64,000 bases of DNA from Georgenia sp. EYE_87 (GCF_023148685.1 NZ_JAHXNL010000003.1:1-64000), one strand, 5' to 3'; counted from the first letter of the stretch, positions 1-9,186 are shown. The notes: generated by a model not told the origin, from the sequence alone. Made by a program: numbers and translations.

Positions 1-247
1 CGCCGTCGCCGTCCTCGTCCACCCAGGAGCGCTCGAACATCTCGTCGTGGCCGGAGATGACGGCCGCGACCCCGTACTCCTCGAACAGCGGGCTGTAGAC
101 GCGCATCGCGACGCCGGACTGGTTGTCCGCGTGCTCGTGGTTCGGCGGGGTGCCGTGCACACCGTTGGAGTAGGCGGCGTGGTGGAACTGGACGACGACG
201 ATCTGCCCCTGCTCGCGGGCGTCGGCCAGCTGCTCCTCGGCCCAGGC
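1..247 (-). pseudogene. Partial second copy of the secreted phosphoesterase gene
   Basis: These bases match 5720-5966 of the intact phosphoesterase gene almost exactly; the one mismatch seen is at 191 (G against C at 5910). The copy corresponds to residues about 419 to 501 and keeps the His-His and GHDE metal-site motifs. Identity stops abruptly after 247, so the 5' two thirds of the gene are absent. The downstream part would run off the left edge and cannot be seen. It is either a broken tandem duplicate or an assembly artefact at an edge. The sequence to its right is unrelated to the gene. Confidence 0.8.
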
Positions 248-645
248 ACCGCTCGGCGCGGCGCGTAGCGGGGAATTTTCCGGCTTGCTAAGAGCCCATG
301 GGGCACTCGGGTGCTGAGCCTCGAGCCCCGCCGAATCTTAGACGTCCTCCGGCGACGGCTTCTCGACGGCGACGAAAATTCCGTCTCCTCCTCAACTGAT
401 CGATCAACGAGTTGGATTGCACACATTGTCCGTTCGATCGGCTGGTCCGCTCGTTTCGTCAAGCCCGTAGGGACCGTCACAACGAATCGGGCAAATAGGT
501 CATTTCGGCTGATAACCGCGGCGGCGCGCGCACGTGCGGACCATCACGCAAATTCGGACGCCGTTCCGAACCTAAATCGGATGGGCCACGCCTAAAGTGG
601 GAGTGCGCCCTGAGGGCGTTCGAAACGTAAAGACAGGACTATGTG
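248..645. other. Non-coding stretch, nothing recognised
   Basis: No open frame here has a recognisable product or a convincing ribosome binding site. It holds the junction where the phosphoesterase copy ends and presumably the promoter of the gene at 646. Confidence 0.5.
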
Positions 646-1512
646 ATGCCTAAGTTCGTTGTGCCTCCGAGTTGGCCGGCTCCACCGGAAGGGTGGGTTC
701 CACCCGCCGGTTGGCGACCGGACCCGGCATGGGGACCAGCGCCTCCAGGATGGCAGTTCTGGCGCGATGATGAGGACCCCTTAGTAGTAGAGCACGAACG
801 CCCCAGCACCCGCCGGAAAGCCGCAATTGGCGTAGGTGTCGGAGTGGCAGCGCTTCTCATTGTCGGCAGCGTGGTCGCTGGGACCGTCGGTGATCGCTCC
901 GAACAGCAAGAGACATCGCTAACGACTGCAGCCACAGCATCTTCGGACGAGGCGACCAGTGAGGCTGCAGCGGGGGAAGACGCTAGCCGCGCGGCTGAGG
1001 AGGAGGCGAGCCGAAAGGCCGCCGAGGAGGAACAGCGCCGCGCTGAAGAGGAGGCGCAGCGGAAAGCTGAAGAGGAGGCGCAGCGCAAGGCTGAAGAGGA
1101 GGCGCAGCGCAAGGCTGAGGAGGAGGCCGCTGCCGAAGCCGCTCGGCTGGATCCGGGGACGTACGCCGCGATCAGTGACCGGGACTGGGCGCTTGTCGAG
1201 CGTGACCCAGACTCGCACGCCGGAAAGAAGTACGTGCTCTACGGGTACGTCACCCAGTTCGATTCCAACACGGGGCCTTCTACGTTCCGTGCGAACACGG
1301 GAGGCGAGGCGAAATCCGACTGGTACGACTATGACGTCAACACGATCGTCAGTGCTGAAGATCCGAGCATCCTCGCGAATGTAGTGACGGATGACATGGT
1401 GAAGATGTACGTCGAAGTTGTCAGTTCTTTCAGCTATGACACCACCATGGGTGGGAGTATGACGGTTCCGCTCGTGCAGGTGAATGTCATCGAAGTCACT
1501 GGTGGGATGTAA
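646..1512 (+). CDS. Membrane-anchored protein with Pro/Trp-rich N terminus and charged helical repeats
   Basis: No function is recognised. The first 45 residues are rich in Pro, Gly and Trp, with repeated PPxGW-like units of the kind seen in actinobacterial envelope proteins. One hydrophobic membrane segment follows at about residues 63-85, then a Ser/Thr/Ala/Glu linker, then an Ala-Glu-Arg-Lys-rich helical stretch containing an eight-residue unit repeated about four times. The C-terminal 120 residues form a separate folded-looking domain, probably outside the membrane. I chose the ATG at 646 because AGGA at 635-638 is spaced 7 nt from it; a GTG at 643 would add one residue. The gene stands alone. 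A role at the cell surface is an inference from the topology. Confidence 0.75.
   Translation: MPKFVVPPSWPAPPEGWVPPAGWRPDPAWGPAPPGWQFWRDDEDPLVVEHERPSTRRKAAIGVGVGVAALLIVGSVVAGTVGDRSEQQETSLTTAATASSDEATSEAAAGEDASRAAEEEASRKAAEEEQRRAEEEAQRKAEEEAQRKAEEEAQRKAEEEAAAEAARLDPGTYAAISDRDWALVERDPDSHAGKKYVLYGYVTQFDSNTGPSTFRANTGGEAKSDWYDYDVNTIVSAEDPSILANVVTDDMVKMYVEVVSSFSYDTTMGGSMTVPLVQVNVIEVTGGM
1042..1128 (+). repeat. 24-nt tandem repeat inside the 646-1512 gene
   Basis: A 24-nt unit encoding Ala-Glu-Glu-Glu-Ala-Gln-Arg-Lys is repeated about 3.6 times (from 1042, 1066, 1090 and 1114) with one or two base changes per unit. It encodes a charged, probably coiled-coil helix. There are no spacers, so it is not CRISPR. 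Copy number may vary between strains. Confidence 0.85.
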
Positions 1513-1611
1513 AGGCTTCCCCTGTATGCCGTCCGAGCGGAGGGCCAGGTAACCGCGGACGGCGGAAGCCGCTCAGGAGACCCGACGAGCATGCTGAGCC
1601 CCGCAGGACAA

Positions 1612-1651
1612 AGCGGCCGCGCCCTGTCTCTTCAACCGGGACACGGCCGCT
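1612..1651 (-). terminator. Possible terminator after the metallo-hydrolase gene
   Basis: Inverted repeat AGCGGCCG (1612-1619) and CGGCCGCT (1644-1651). Read leftward it is followed by TTTGTCC. It lies 37 nt past the stop of the gene ending at 1688. The loop is long and only partly paired, so this is tentative. Confidence 0.4.
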
Positions 1652-1687
1652 GTCGCGCGCTCCGCCGTCGTCTACAAGACAACGGAC

Positions 1688-2314
1688 CTAGACCTTCGCC
1701 TCCCACTCGGGCAGCGCCGGCTTCTCGGCCGCGATGGTGGTGTCCTCCCCGTGCCCGGTCTTGACCACGGTCTCCTCGGGCAGGGTGAGCAGCCGGTCGC
1801 GGATGGACGCGACGATCGTCGGGTAGTCCGAGTACGACCGGCCGGTCGCGCCGGGGCCGCCGTTGAACAACGTGTCCCCGGTGAAGACCACGCCGAGGTC
1901 TTCCGCGTAGAAGCTGGTCGAGCCGGGGGAGTGCCCCGGGGTGTGGAGGGCGACGAGCGTCGTGCCGGCCACCTCGAAGCGGTCGCCGTCGGCGATGTCC
2001 TGGTCCGGGGCGCCGTCGGGGAAGACCGCGTCCCACAGCATGTTGTCCGCGGGGTTGAGGTAGACCGGCGCCCCGACGAGGTCCCGGAATCCGGCGACCG
2101 CGCGGATGTGGTCGTCGTGGCCGTGGGTGAGCAGGACGGCCCTGACGGTGCGGCCGGCGACGGCGTTGGCGATCGCCTTCGCGTCGTGGGCGGGGTCGAT
2201 GACGACCACCTCGGCGTCGTCACCGACGATCCACACGTTGTTGTCCACGTCCCACGTCCCGCCGTCGAGCGAGAACGTCCCCGACGTCACGAGGTTGTCG
2301 ATGCGGGCGACCAT
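1688..2314 (-). CDS. MBL-fold metallo-hydrolase partnered with MscR
   Basis: A 208-residue metallo-beta-lactamase-fold hydrolase. The zinc-binding HxHxDH motif is seen as THGHDDH near residue 85, a later His in TPGHSPG and an Asp in FTGDTLF, and the last His in KTGHGED. This is the glyoxalase II-like arrangement. It lies 28 nt downstream of the S-(hydroxymethyl)mycothiol dehydrogenase gene on the same strand, a pairing common in actinobacteria. A thioester hydrolase acting on S-formylmycothiol is therefore plausible, but that is inferred from context. The start is supported by GGGAGG immediately upstream of the ATG. Confidence 0.88.
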   Translation of the reverse strand: MVARIDNLVTSGTFSLDGGTWDVDNNVWIVGDDAEVVVIDPAHDAKAIANAVAGRTVRAVLLTHGHDDHIRAVAGFRDLVGAPVYLNPADNMLWDAVFPDGAPDQDIADGDRFEVAGTTLVALHTPGHSPGSTSFYAEDLGVVFTGDTLFNGGPGATGRSYSDYPTIVASIRDRLLTLPEETVVKTGHGEDTTIAAEKPALPEWEAKV

Positions 2315-2342
2315 GGCGCCTCCCTTTCTGGAGCGTTGGGCG

Positions 2343-3437
2343 TCAGTACTTCACGACGGAGCGCAGGACGGTGCCGTCGTGGATCTTGCCGAAGGCGGCC
2401 TCGATCTGGTCGGCGGAGATCGTCTCGGTGACGAACCTGTCCAGCGGCAGGCGGCCCTGAAGGTAGAGGTCGACGAGCATGGGGAAGTCGCGCTCGGGCA
2501 GGCAGTCGCCGTACCAGGAGGACTTCAGCGACCCGCCACGGCCGAAGACGTCGAGGAACGGCAGGGTGATCTCCGCCTTCGGGTGCGGGACGCCCACGAG
2601 GACGACGCGGCCCGCGAGGTCCCGGGCGTAGAACGCCTGCCGGTAGGTCTCCGGGCGTCCGACGGCATCGATGACGACGTCGGCACCGAACCCACCGGTG
2701 AGCCCCTGCACCGCGGCGACCACCTCCTCCTCGGAGAGGTCCTTGGTGTTGACGGTGTCGGTCGCGCCGAACTCCTTGGCGCCCTCGAGCTTGGCGTCGA
2801 CGACGTCGAGTGCGATGATCGTCGACGCCCCGGCGAGCTTGGCCCCGGCGATCGCCGCGTTGCCCACGCCGCCGCAGCCGATGACGGCCACGGACTCGCC
2901 GCGCTTCACCTCGCCGGTGTTGATCGCGGCGCCGATGCCCGCCATGACACCGCAGCCGAGCAGGCCCGCGACCTCGGGCGCCGCCTGCTCGTCGACCTTG
3001 GTGCACTGGCGCTCGTGGACGATCGTCTTCTCGATGAACGCGCCGATGCCGAGCGCGGGGGTGAGCTCGGTGCCGTCGGTCAGCGTCATCTTCCTGCTCG
3101 CGTTGTGGGTGGCGAAGCAGTACTTCAGGTCGCCGCGCTTGCACGCCCGGCACTCCCCGCAGACCGCGCGCCAGTTCAGCACGACGTAGTCGCCGACCTC
3201 GACGTGCGTGACGCCCTCGCCGACGGCGGAGACGCGCCCGGCCGCCTCGTGCCCGAGGAGGAACGGGAACTCGTCGTTGATGCCGCCGTCGCGGTAGGAG
3301 AGGTCGGTGTGGCAGACCCCGCACGCCTGGACGTCGACGATGACGTCGCCCGGGCCCGGGTCCGGGACCACCACGTCGACGATCTCCACCTCGGCGCCTT
3401 CGGCGCGGGCGATGGCTCCCTTGACGGTGTACGGCAA
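2343..3437 (-). CDS. mscR: S-(hydroxymethyl)mycothiol dehydrogenase (formaldehyde dehydrogenase)
   Basis: A zinc-dependent medium-chain alcohol dehydrogenase of 364 residues. Visible landmarks are the catalytic zinc site (ACGVCHTD and GHEAAG), the four-cysteine structural zinc loop ([15 protein letters not shown]) and the NAD-binding GCGGVGNA. Full-length similarity to the mycothiol-dependent family (MscR/AdhE2 in mycobacteria) is clear. The enzyme oxidises the spontaneous adduct of formaldehyde and mycothiol to S-formylmycothiol, detoxifying formaldehyde in the cytoplasm; MscR enzymes also reduce S-nitrosomycothiol. It begins with TTG 5 nt after GAGGAG. It heads a two-gene operon with the metallo-hydrolase. 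Its presence implies a mycothiol-producing host. Confidence 0.93.
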   Translation of the reverse strand: MPYTVKGAIARAEGAEVEIVDVVVPDPGPGDVIVDVQACGVCHTDLSYRDGGINDEFPFLLGHEAAGRVSAVGEGVTHVEVGDYVVLNWRAVCGECRACKRGDLKYCFATHNASRKMTLTDGTELTPALGIGAFIEKTIVHERQCTKVDEQAAPEVAGLLGCGVMAGIGAAINTGEVKRGESVAVIGCGGVGNAAIAGAKLAGASTIIALDVVDAKLEGAKEFGATDTVNTKDLSEEEVVAAVQGLTGGFGADVVIDAVGRPETYRQAFYARDLAGRVVLVGVPHPKAEITLPFLDVFGRGGSLKSSWYGDCLPERDFPMLVDLYLQGRLPLDRFVTETISADQIEAAFGKIHDGTVLRSVVKY

Positions 3438-3600
3438 TGGTTCTCCTCAGCAGTCACGACCGGGCCGACAGGTGCCGCCCTCTCCCGTCCTCAACCTATG
3501 CGGAGAGATCAGGTGGCAGCGAACCGAGCCGCGGCCGGGCTGGCGACGCCGTCGAGATCTGTTCCTCTGCGTGCGCGTCCCTCTTCACCGAGGGTGCGGG

Positions 3601-4128
3601 TCAGCTTGCCGCGGCGAGCTCGGACTGCGGGGCGCTCGGCCGGATGCTCTGGAGAACAGCGGCGTCGACGGTGGCGGCGGCGTCGATCTCGCCGACCCCG
3701 AGCACGAGGGCAAGTTCCGCGACGAACGGGCCGAGCGCGTCCCGAAGCATCTTCGCCTCACCGAACGAGAGCCGCTTCTCCGCATTCCACCGGGTGAGGT
3801 CGCGGATCAGGCCGGCGATGATGCGGATGTCCCCGGTGCGCAGCCGGTCGGCGTTCTTCTTGACGCGGCGCGACCACACGGATTCCTTCTCCTCGCTCGG
3901 TGCGAGAAGCACGTCGAAGACCTCGCGGAGGCCGTCCGCGTCGAGCAACGGGCGCACACCAAGCTCTTCGGCACGCTCCAGCGGTACTCCCAGGGAGAGC
4001 TCGGCACCGTGCACGTCCAGCTTCAGATAACGCTGACGCCGCTCGCCGAGTCTCCGGCTGTCGATTTTCGAGACGGTTACCGGGCCGTGGTGGGGATGTA
4101 CAAGAACCTGACCAGGATAGAAATTCAA
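3601..4128 (-). CDS. CarD/CdnL-family RNA polymerase-binding regulator
   Basis: A 175-residue CarD-like protein. The N-terminal RNA-polymerase-interacting Tudor-like domain occupies roughly residues 1-70, with the HPHHGP stretch typical of the family. The C-terminal helical DNA-binding domain includes the conserved Trp in SVWSRR, which in CarD contacts the upstream edge of the transcription bubble. Known CarD proteins stabilise open promoter complexes. This one is longer at its C terminus and diverges from the usual essential CarD, so it may be a paralogue. The start appears to be TTG, with only a weak purine-rich stretch upstream. Monocistronic. Confidence 0.85.
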   Translation of the reverse strand: MNFYPGQVLVHPHHGPVTVSKIDSRRLGERRQRYLKLDVHGAELSLGVPLERAEELGVRPLLDADGLREVFDVLLAPSEEKESVWSRRVKKNADRLRTGDIRIIAGLIRDLTRWNAEKRLSFGEAKMLRDALGPFVAELALVLGVGEIDAAATVDAAVLQSIRPSAPQSELAAAS

Positions 4129-4632
4129 CGTGTAGCCCTTTCGACGAAGCGCCGCGCTCGGGTCGGCTCCACCGTCCCGAGGTAGCAGCCGACAACTCCG
4201 AGGTGTTTGCGCCAGATGCTGCGGCGCCCGGAGAGGTGGCGTCTGTGCGGCGGAGCAGGAACTTGCGGTTATCCAGGAGGAATTTCGACCTCAGCGAGCC
4301 AGCGAGGCAATTATGTCAGAAATTTCTGGAGAAATCTAGACCGAATTTGTTCGGCGGGCGATTAGCCATTTCGGGTGCTCTTCTCAGCCGGCTGCGGTGA
4401 CATCGGGCGCGCCGCACCTGCGGCCGTCTGCCATTGCCGGCGCAGCACGGCCGATCTCCAGGTCTGCGGCTGGCGTGCGTGGGGCTCATCTATCCCGGTG
4501 GCAAGCCACGCTGAGGGGCCCTTGCTCCGGGTTGTCCCGCGGGGGCGGGCTCGGTATCCGTGGAGACGAAGCCCAGGTTGTTTACGCAGAGCTGCGCCCG
4601 CTGTAACGCCCAGAACTGGGCGAGCGCTGTGC
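4129..4632. other. Non-coding stretch, nothing recognised
   Basis: About 500 bases without a recognisable gene on either strand. It should hold the CarD-like gene's promoter near 4129-4250. The right part, 4380-4630, is GC-rich and may be decayed coding sequence. Confidence 0.5.
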
Positions 4633-5163
4633 TCAGTCGCCGAGGCGGCCTCGGCGCGCGGCGTACTCGGTGAGCGGCAGCCGGTCACCGGACTCGATCC
4701 CCAGAAGCGCGGCGAGCTCCGGATCGCGGATGGGGGTCGTCATGTCGCCCTGCTTGAACAGGAACGAGACGTCGAGGATGTCGTAGCGGTGCTGCCCGTC
4801 AGGAAGCCGCTCCTCGAACCGCGAGGTCGACGGGCCGAACTCGCACTCGGCGTACGCGAAGGTCCGCGTCCTGTCGGCGGCGCGGTCCCACGTCCCCACG
4901 GAGGCGACGACGTCGGCCACCGCCTGCCCGTCGACCTCGGCGTTGGAGCGGACGGCGTCGGCAACGGTGCCGGGCATGCCGCCGAGCCGCTCGACCCCGG
5001 GCCAGCCGGAGGTCGCCGCTCGTTCGACGAACTCGCCCCAGTCGACGTCGCCACCCACCGTCACGTCGACGCCGCCGCATGGCGCGAGGTCATCCAGCTC
5101 GCACGCCGACGCATCGACGACGATCCGGGACCGCCGGGCGAAGATCGAGGCGCTGTCGCTCAT
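4633..5163 (-). pseudogene. MurB-like central-domain remnant
   Basis: The product reads like the middle of UDP-N-acetylenolpyruvoylglucosamine reductase (MurB): a Gly/Val stretch followed by DWGEFVERA, GVERLGGMPGTV, a QAVADVVASV region, then ECEFGPSTSRFE and YDILDVSFLF. It ends after LAALLGIESGDRLPL, just where MurB continues into its last domain. The N-terminal FAD-binding segment with GGGSNL and the C-terminal domain are both missing. The substrate-loop motif is altered (MPGTVADAV where MurB usually has IPGxxGAxP). I take it as a decayed fragment. It could instead be a divergent small paralogue, since the frame is open and could extend to an upstream ATG ending at 5241. The start is uncertain. 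Confidence 0.6.
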
Positions 5164-5249
5164 ATCGCCATCCCACCCCTCGGCCTGAGCTGCCGCAAGG
5201 TGTGCGCAAACGCTGGGCAGATCAGATCCTCTGGCCAACACGCGGCAGC

Positions 5250-5278
5250 GGCGGGCCGGTCACCTGGACCGGCCCGCC
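5250..5278 (-). terminator. Strong hairpin after the phosphoesterase gene
   Basis: A perfect 12-bp stem (5250-5261 with 5267-5278) and a 5-nt loop, placed 17 nt downstream of the phosphoesterase stop. No T-run follows, as is common in high-GC genomes. Confidence 0.7.
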
Positions 5279-5294
5279 GCCTAACACGCCGGAG

Positions 5295-7223
5295 CTACTT
5301 CTTCTGCTGCCCCGGCGCCGTGTCCCGGCCGGGCTGGCACTCGGTCGCCCCCGCAACCGGGGTGCCGTCGTCGTCAAGCGTCACGGTGACGACGTCGTCG
5401 TAGACCCGCCGCTCGGTGCGCACGAGGTCGTAGTTCTCGTCCAGGACCGGGAAGAGGTAGACCGGGCTGAGCGTCATCTCGGCGCCGCACCTCGTGTTCT
5501 CCAGGTCCATCTGCAGGTGGCCGTAGTGCAGGCCGCCGTCGACGAGCTGCGGGTTGCCGTTCTCGTCCACCTCCCACGTCTCGGGCTCGTCGGCCGCGGC
5601 GGTCCACTCGGAGCGGGTGTTGTACCGCAGCGGGACGTACTCGCCGGTCTCGTCCTGTACCAGCTGCTCCCCGCGCAGCCCGTCGGCGGCGACGCCGACG
5701 TCGTAGGAGTGGAAGCCGACGCCGTCGCCGTCCTCGTCCACCCAGGAGCGCTCGAACATCTCGTCGTGGCCGGAGATGACGGCCGCGACCCCGTACTCCT
5801 CGAACAGCGGGCTGTAGACGCGCATCGCGACGCCGGACTGGTTGTCCGCGTGCTCGTGGTTCGGCGGGGTGCCGTGCACACCGTTGGAGTAGGCGGCGTG
5901 GTGGAACTGCACGACGACGATCTGCCCCTGCTCGCGGGCGTCGGCCAGCTGCTCCTCGGCCCAGGCCCACTGCTCGGTGCCGGGGTTGAAGTTGGGCAGG
6001 TCGGAGTCCTCGGGGGTGGTTCCGGGGAAGACCTCGGTGAAGGCGCCGTCGTAGTTCTCTGCGGTGAACTCGCCCTGGGTGTCGGTGGTGCGCCGGGCCT
6101 CGTTGAGGTTGGTGTCGTCACCGGAGTAGATCTCGCCGGAAAGCATGCCGGTGTCGGCGTCCTCGTCCGGCACGCCGTTGGTGGAGTCGAGGGTGAGGAC
6201 CGTCAGCGGGCCGTAGTCGACGCGGTGGTAGGAGTCCTTGAACTGCGGGTTCGCCTCGTCGCCGGCGGTGTCGAAGTACTCGTGGTACCGGTTGCGCGAG
6301 ATGACGGCGGGGCTGCGGTCCTCGTCCGTGCCGTAGCCGCCGTTGAGGGCGGCGTAGGTCTCCCAGTTGCCCAGCGCGGTGATCAGCGGCGTGTGCGTGG
6401 CGAGGGTGCCGTACTCGCCGGCGAAGTGGCGCCAGAACTCGTCCCAGGCGGGCTGGTAGCCGGAGCCCTGGGCGAGGTCGCCGGCGATGAGCATGAGGTC
6501 GGGGTCGGCCTGCTCGATCCACTGCGTGTTCTCGATCAGCGCCCGCTGCTGGTCCATCGGGTAGCGCAGCGTGAACTCGCCGTAGCGGGTGGTCGATCCG
6601 TACTTCTCGGCCCACAGCGAGCCGGGACCGGGCCGCTCAGCCGAGCCGTCGGTGTAGCCGGTCTGCGGGTGCAGCTCCCACTCGCGGTGCTCGACGGCGC
6701 CGTAGGGCTCCGTCTCGCTGTCGGAGAAGGCGACGACGCGCAGGTCCTTCCACTTCTCCGCGGTCGGGGCGGTGGCGAACGTGCCGGAGTGCTTCTGCCC
6801 GCCCTGCTCGACGGTGTAGCGGTAGGTGTGGTCCGCCTTGAGGCCGTCGAGGGTGACCGCATGCTTGTAGTTGCTGTCGGCCAGCAACCACGAGCCCTGT
6901 TCCAGGCCGCGGATCTCCTGGGTGAGCTCGGCCTCGGTGTACTCCATGAGGTCGAGGTAGCGGGGCTCGGAGGTCAGCGTGGTCCTGCCCTCCAGGCCCG
7001 GGCCGCTGACTGTCACCGTGCCGGGCTCGTCGGTCTCCGAGACCCAGCTCAGCGTCATGGTGTCCTCGCCCGGCTGCTGCAGGTAGGGCAGCACCCGGAA
7101 GCCCGGCTGCGGCGCCGGCGCGGCGTCGACGGCGGACGTGGCTGCGGGGGCGGCGACGGCGCCCGCCCCCAGCGGAAGCGTCGCCATCCCGGCGACGACG
7201 GCGATCCGGACGAGTCTCTTCAT
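5295..7223 (-). CDS. Secreted metallophosphoesterase, purple-acid-phosphatase-like
   Basis: A 642-residue exported protein. A signal peptide (MKRLVRIAVVAG, hydrophobic to about residue 25) is followed by a fibronectin-like N-terminal domain (about 40-160) as in purple acid phosphatases, then a calcineurin-like phosphoesterase domain. Metal-site motifs are GDLAQG near residue 246, GNWET near 284, FHHAAYS near 439 and GHDEMFERS near 484. Standard enzymes have GNHE and GHxH, so two usual His ligands are replaced by Trp and Glu. These look like subfamily features, but substrate and activity cannot be assumed. AGGAG sits 5 nt before the ATG. Residues 419-501 are duplicated at 1-247. A strong hairpin ends the transcript. 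Confidence 0.88.
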   Translation of the reverse strand: MKRLVRIAVVAGMATLPLGAGAVAAPAATSAVDAAPAPQPGFRVLPYLQQPGEDTMTLSWVSETDEPGTVTVSGPGLEGRTTLTSEPRYLDLMEYTEAELTQEIRGLEQGSWLLADSNYKHAVTLDGLKADHTYRYTVEQGGQKHSGTFATAPTAEKWKDLRVVAFSDSETEPYGAVEHREWELHPQTGYTDGSAERPGPGSLWAEKYGSTTRYGEFTLRYPMDQQRALIENTQWIEQADPDLMLIAGDLAQGSGYQPAWDEFWRHFAGEYGTLATHTPLITALGNWETYAALNGGYGTDEDRSPAVISRNRYHEYFDTAGDEANPQFKDSYHRVDYGPLTVLTLDSTNGVPDEDADTGMLSGEIYSGDDTNLNEARRTTDTQGEFTAENYDGAFTEVFPGTTPEDSDLPNFNPGTEQWAWAEEQLADAREQGQIVVVQFHHAAYSNGVHGTPPNHEHADNQSGVAMRVYSPLFEEYGVAAVISGHDEMFERSWVDEDGDGVGFHSYDVGVAADGLRGEQLVQDETGEYVPLRYNTRSEWTAAADEPETWEVDENGNPQLVDGGLHYGHLQMDLENTRCGAEMTLSPVYLFPVLDENYDLVRTERRVYDDVVTVTLDDDGTPVAGATECQPGRDTAPGQQKK

Positions 7224-7918
7224 GGCGTCTCCTGGTCGTGTGGCCCCCTGGGCGCGTCGTCGCGCCCTTCCACCTCACCCGACCGAGTTGACCGCGGAGC
7301 ACACCGCGCCCAGCCGGCCGGGGAACGCTCGGTGAACGATGCGGACCAGGATGGTGCTATTCCCCTCGCCGCACCACTGGGGGGGGTCGCGGCCGCGAAG
7401 GGGCTCGTCGACCCGCTCCGCTAGTTTCCGGACACTCTCGACCTGCGGGTGTGGCCGCCGACCATCACTCTGGCCTCACCCGACAGGCGGCCCGATTCAG
7501 CTGCCGTTCTTCGCGGGCGCGGGGAAGTCGACGGACTTGATCATCTCTCCGTCCACGAAGTCCATACCTCCCCGCGCACCCGGTCCTCGAAGTCCTTCAT
7601 CCGCGCGCGCCGGTGGAGTTGCTCGCCCCGGCTCGTCACCTACGCCACCGAGGCCTACAAGCGCCGCTAGGTCGTCGAACGCCGCGCACTAGTCCGTTTG
7701 ACGTTAAGGCCCGACGTCGGAGATCGTTAAACGCGCTCGAGCGCGCGGTTACTCGGCTCGTTTGTACCTTGACCCGCCCTGATTTGACCTTCATAGGGAC
7801 TAAAGAGACACGCGCTAAGGAGCAGATGGTGTGGCAGCGGGCACCGGCCAGCAAGTTGCCCGCCGGGCATGGCTCGAACGGCCCATGCCCGATGGGCAAG
7901 GTGTCGAGCGACGGTGTG
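7224..7918. other. Gene-poor gap with possible coding debris
   Basis: About 700 bases with no convincing gene. On the minus strand at 7497-7565 a short open stretch, MDFVDGEMIKSVDFPAPAKN, ends at a stop and has coding-like codon use. It has no intact upstream gene and I cannot assign it. Nearer 7224 the promoter of the phosphoesterase gene is expected. Confidence 0.4.
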
Positions 7919-9186
7919 TCACCTCCCCACGAGGGTGAACTCCTCGGCGGCAGCAGCGTCCGGGTAAACAGTCTTCATGACGCCGTCGTGGTATTGCATG
8001 ATGTAGTACCCCGCTCGGACGTTCTGACCTGACTCGTCGAACTGGACGCCGTAGTACGTCGGGGTACCGCCGTCGGGGATGTCCAGCGCGCGAGCAGCGC
8101 TGAGGATGGAGTCCGGGTCCCCGGGGTCGGCGTTCGGCAGCACCTCCTCGAACAGCACGTACGCTCCGTGGAACCCCATGGTGGCGTGCGCCAGCGGTGG
8201 CCGGCCGATCATTTCCTCGTACTTCTCGATCCACTCGGATTGGGTGACCGAGACGTCGTCGTTCAGGAGCTCGTCCGTGATGCCCAGCGGAGCACCGTCA
8301 CCGGCGAGGACGCCGTTCACCCGGTCCCCGAGCGCCTCTGCGATGCAGGCGTCGTGAAACCGGCCCCGGAGCCAAACACCACGCTCGGCTCGAAGCCGAG
8401 CTCCTGCGACTGCTTCATGAGCAGGATGGCGTCGTTGACGTACGAGATCGCGTAGAGGAACTCCACGTCCGCGTTCTTCAGGTTCTCGATCACCGACGAC
8501 AGGTCGTTCGCGGTCGCTGTGTACGGCAGGTCGGCCACCAGGTTCCAGTCGTTGTCCCCCGCCATCTGCCGCACCGCGTCGGCGGACGAGGTTCCGAACG
8601 CGCTGTCCTCATAGACCATCCCGACCCGGACATCGCCGAAGTTCTTTCCCATCGCAGGTCCGACGACCTCCTCGAAGAACTGCGCGGCGGTCTCCTGGTA
8701 CGCCGGGAGGGCGACGCTGATGTTGGTGCGGAGGAGGTACTCCAGGCCGCGTTCCGTGGTCTCGGCGGCCGCGCTACCGGTCTCCCAGTACACGGTGCCG
8801 TTGCGGTTGGCCACCTCGGAGGCAAGGATGGCGATACCGCTGGAGTAGGAGCCCATGATCACCGACACGTCCGGATCCATGCTCAGGGTTCCAGCGACTG
8901 CCACGGCGTCCTCGGGCGTCGGCGCGTCGCTGACCTCAAACTCGATCGGGCGCCCGTCGATCCCGCCCTATTCGTTGACGAGTTCCTGTGCAACCTTGTA
9001 GCCGTTGAACATCTCGTTGCCGAGCGCGGACAGGCTTCCGGTGAGCGGGAGCAGCACACCGACGGTGATCGGATCCTCGCCGCCGGCACCATCCGGCTCA
9101 TCCCCGGCGCCGGACGAGCACGCCGCCAGCGCGAGCGCGACTCCCGCTCCGAGAGCGACGATCTGATGACTGCGAGAGACCTTCAC
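7919..9186 (-). pseudogene. Decayed branched-chain-type ABC substrate-binding protein (second livK)
   Basis: A broken paralogue of the intact binding-protein gene at 17025-18317, similar along its full length. It starts at a GTG (9186) 8 nt after AGGAG and encodes a lipoprotein signal (ALAACSS). Two lesions are visible by comparison. First, a nonsense codon near 8968, TAG where the intact gene has CAG. Second, loss of one base near 8347, which shifts the frame in the segment after AGFTTP. The C-terminal part past the shift is still open to a stop at 7919, so decay is recent. It lies at the far end of the same leftward operon as its intact relative, downstream of the aldehyde dehydrogenase. 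Confidence 0.88.

Noticed and set aside
311-595. Possible 94-codon gene between the duplicated fragment and 646
   Set aside because: No Shine-Dalgarno, no family resemblance and irregular codon use.
1042-1128. Tandem repeats considered as a CRISPR array
   Set aside because: Repeats are contiguous without spacers, in frame and encode a charged helix; no cas genes in the window.
2106-3797. Long open frame antisense to the MBL and MscR genes
   Set aside because: High-GC third-position shadow of two well-recognised minus-strand genes; the protein is low-complexity and matches nothing.
5079-7424. Open frame of over 780 codons antisense to the phosphoesterase gene
   Set aside because: Mirror frame of a clear gene with a signal peptide and Shine-Dalgarno on the other strand.
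7449-7670. 73-codon frame ending in LVTYATEAYKRR
   Set aside because: The end looks protein-like but the rest is low-complexity, and coding signals on the opposite strand are equally weak; left as debris.
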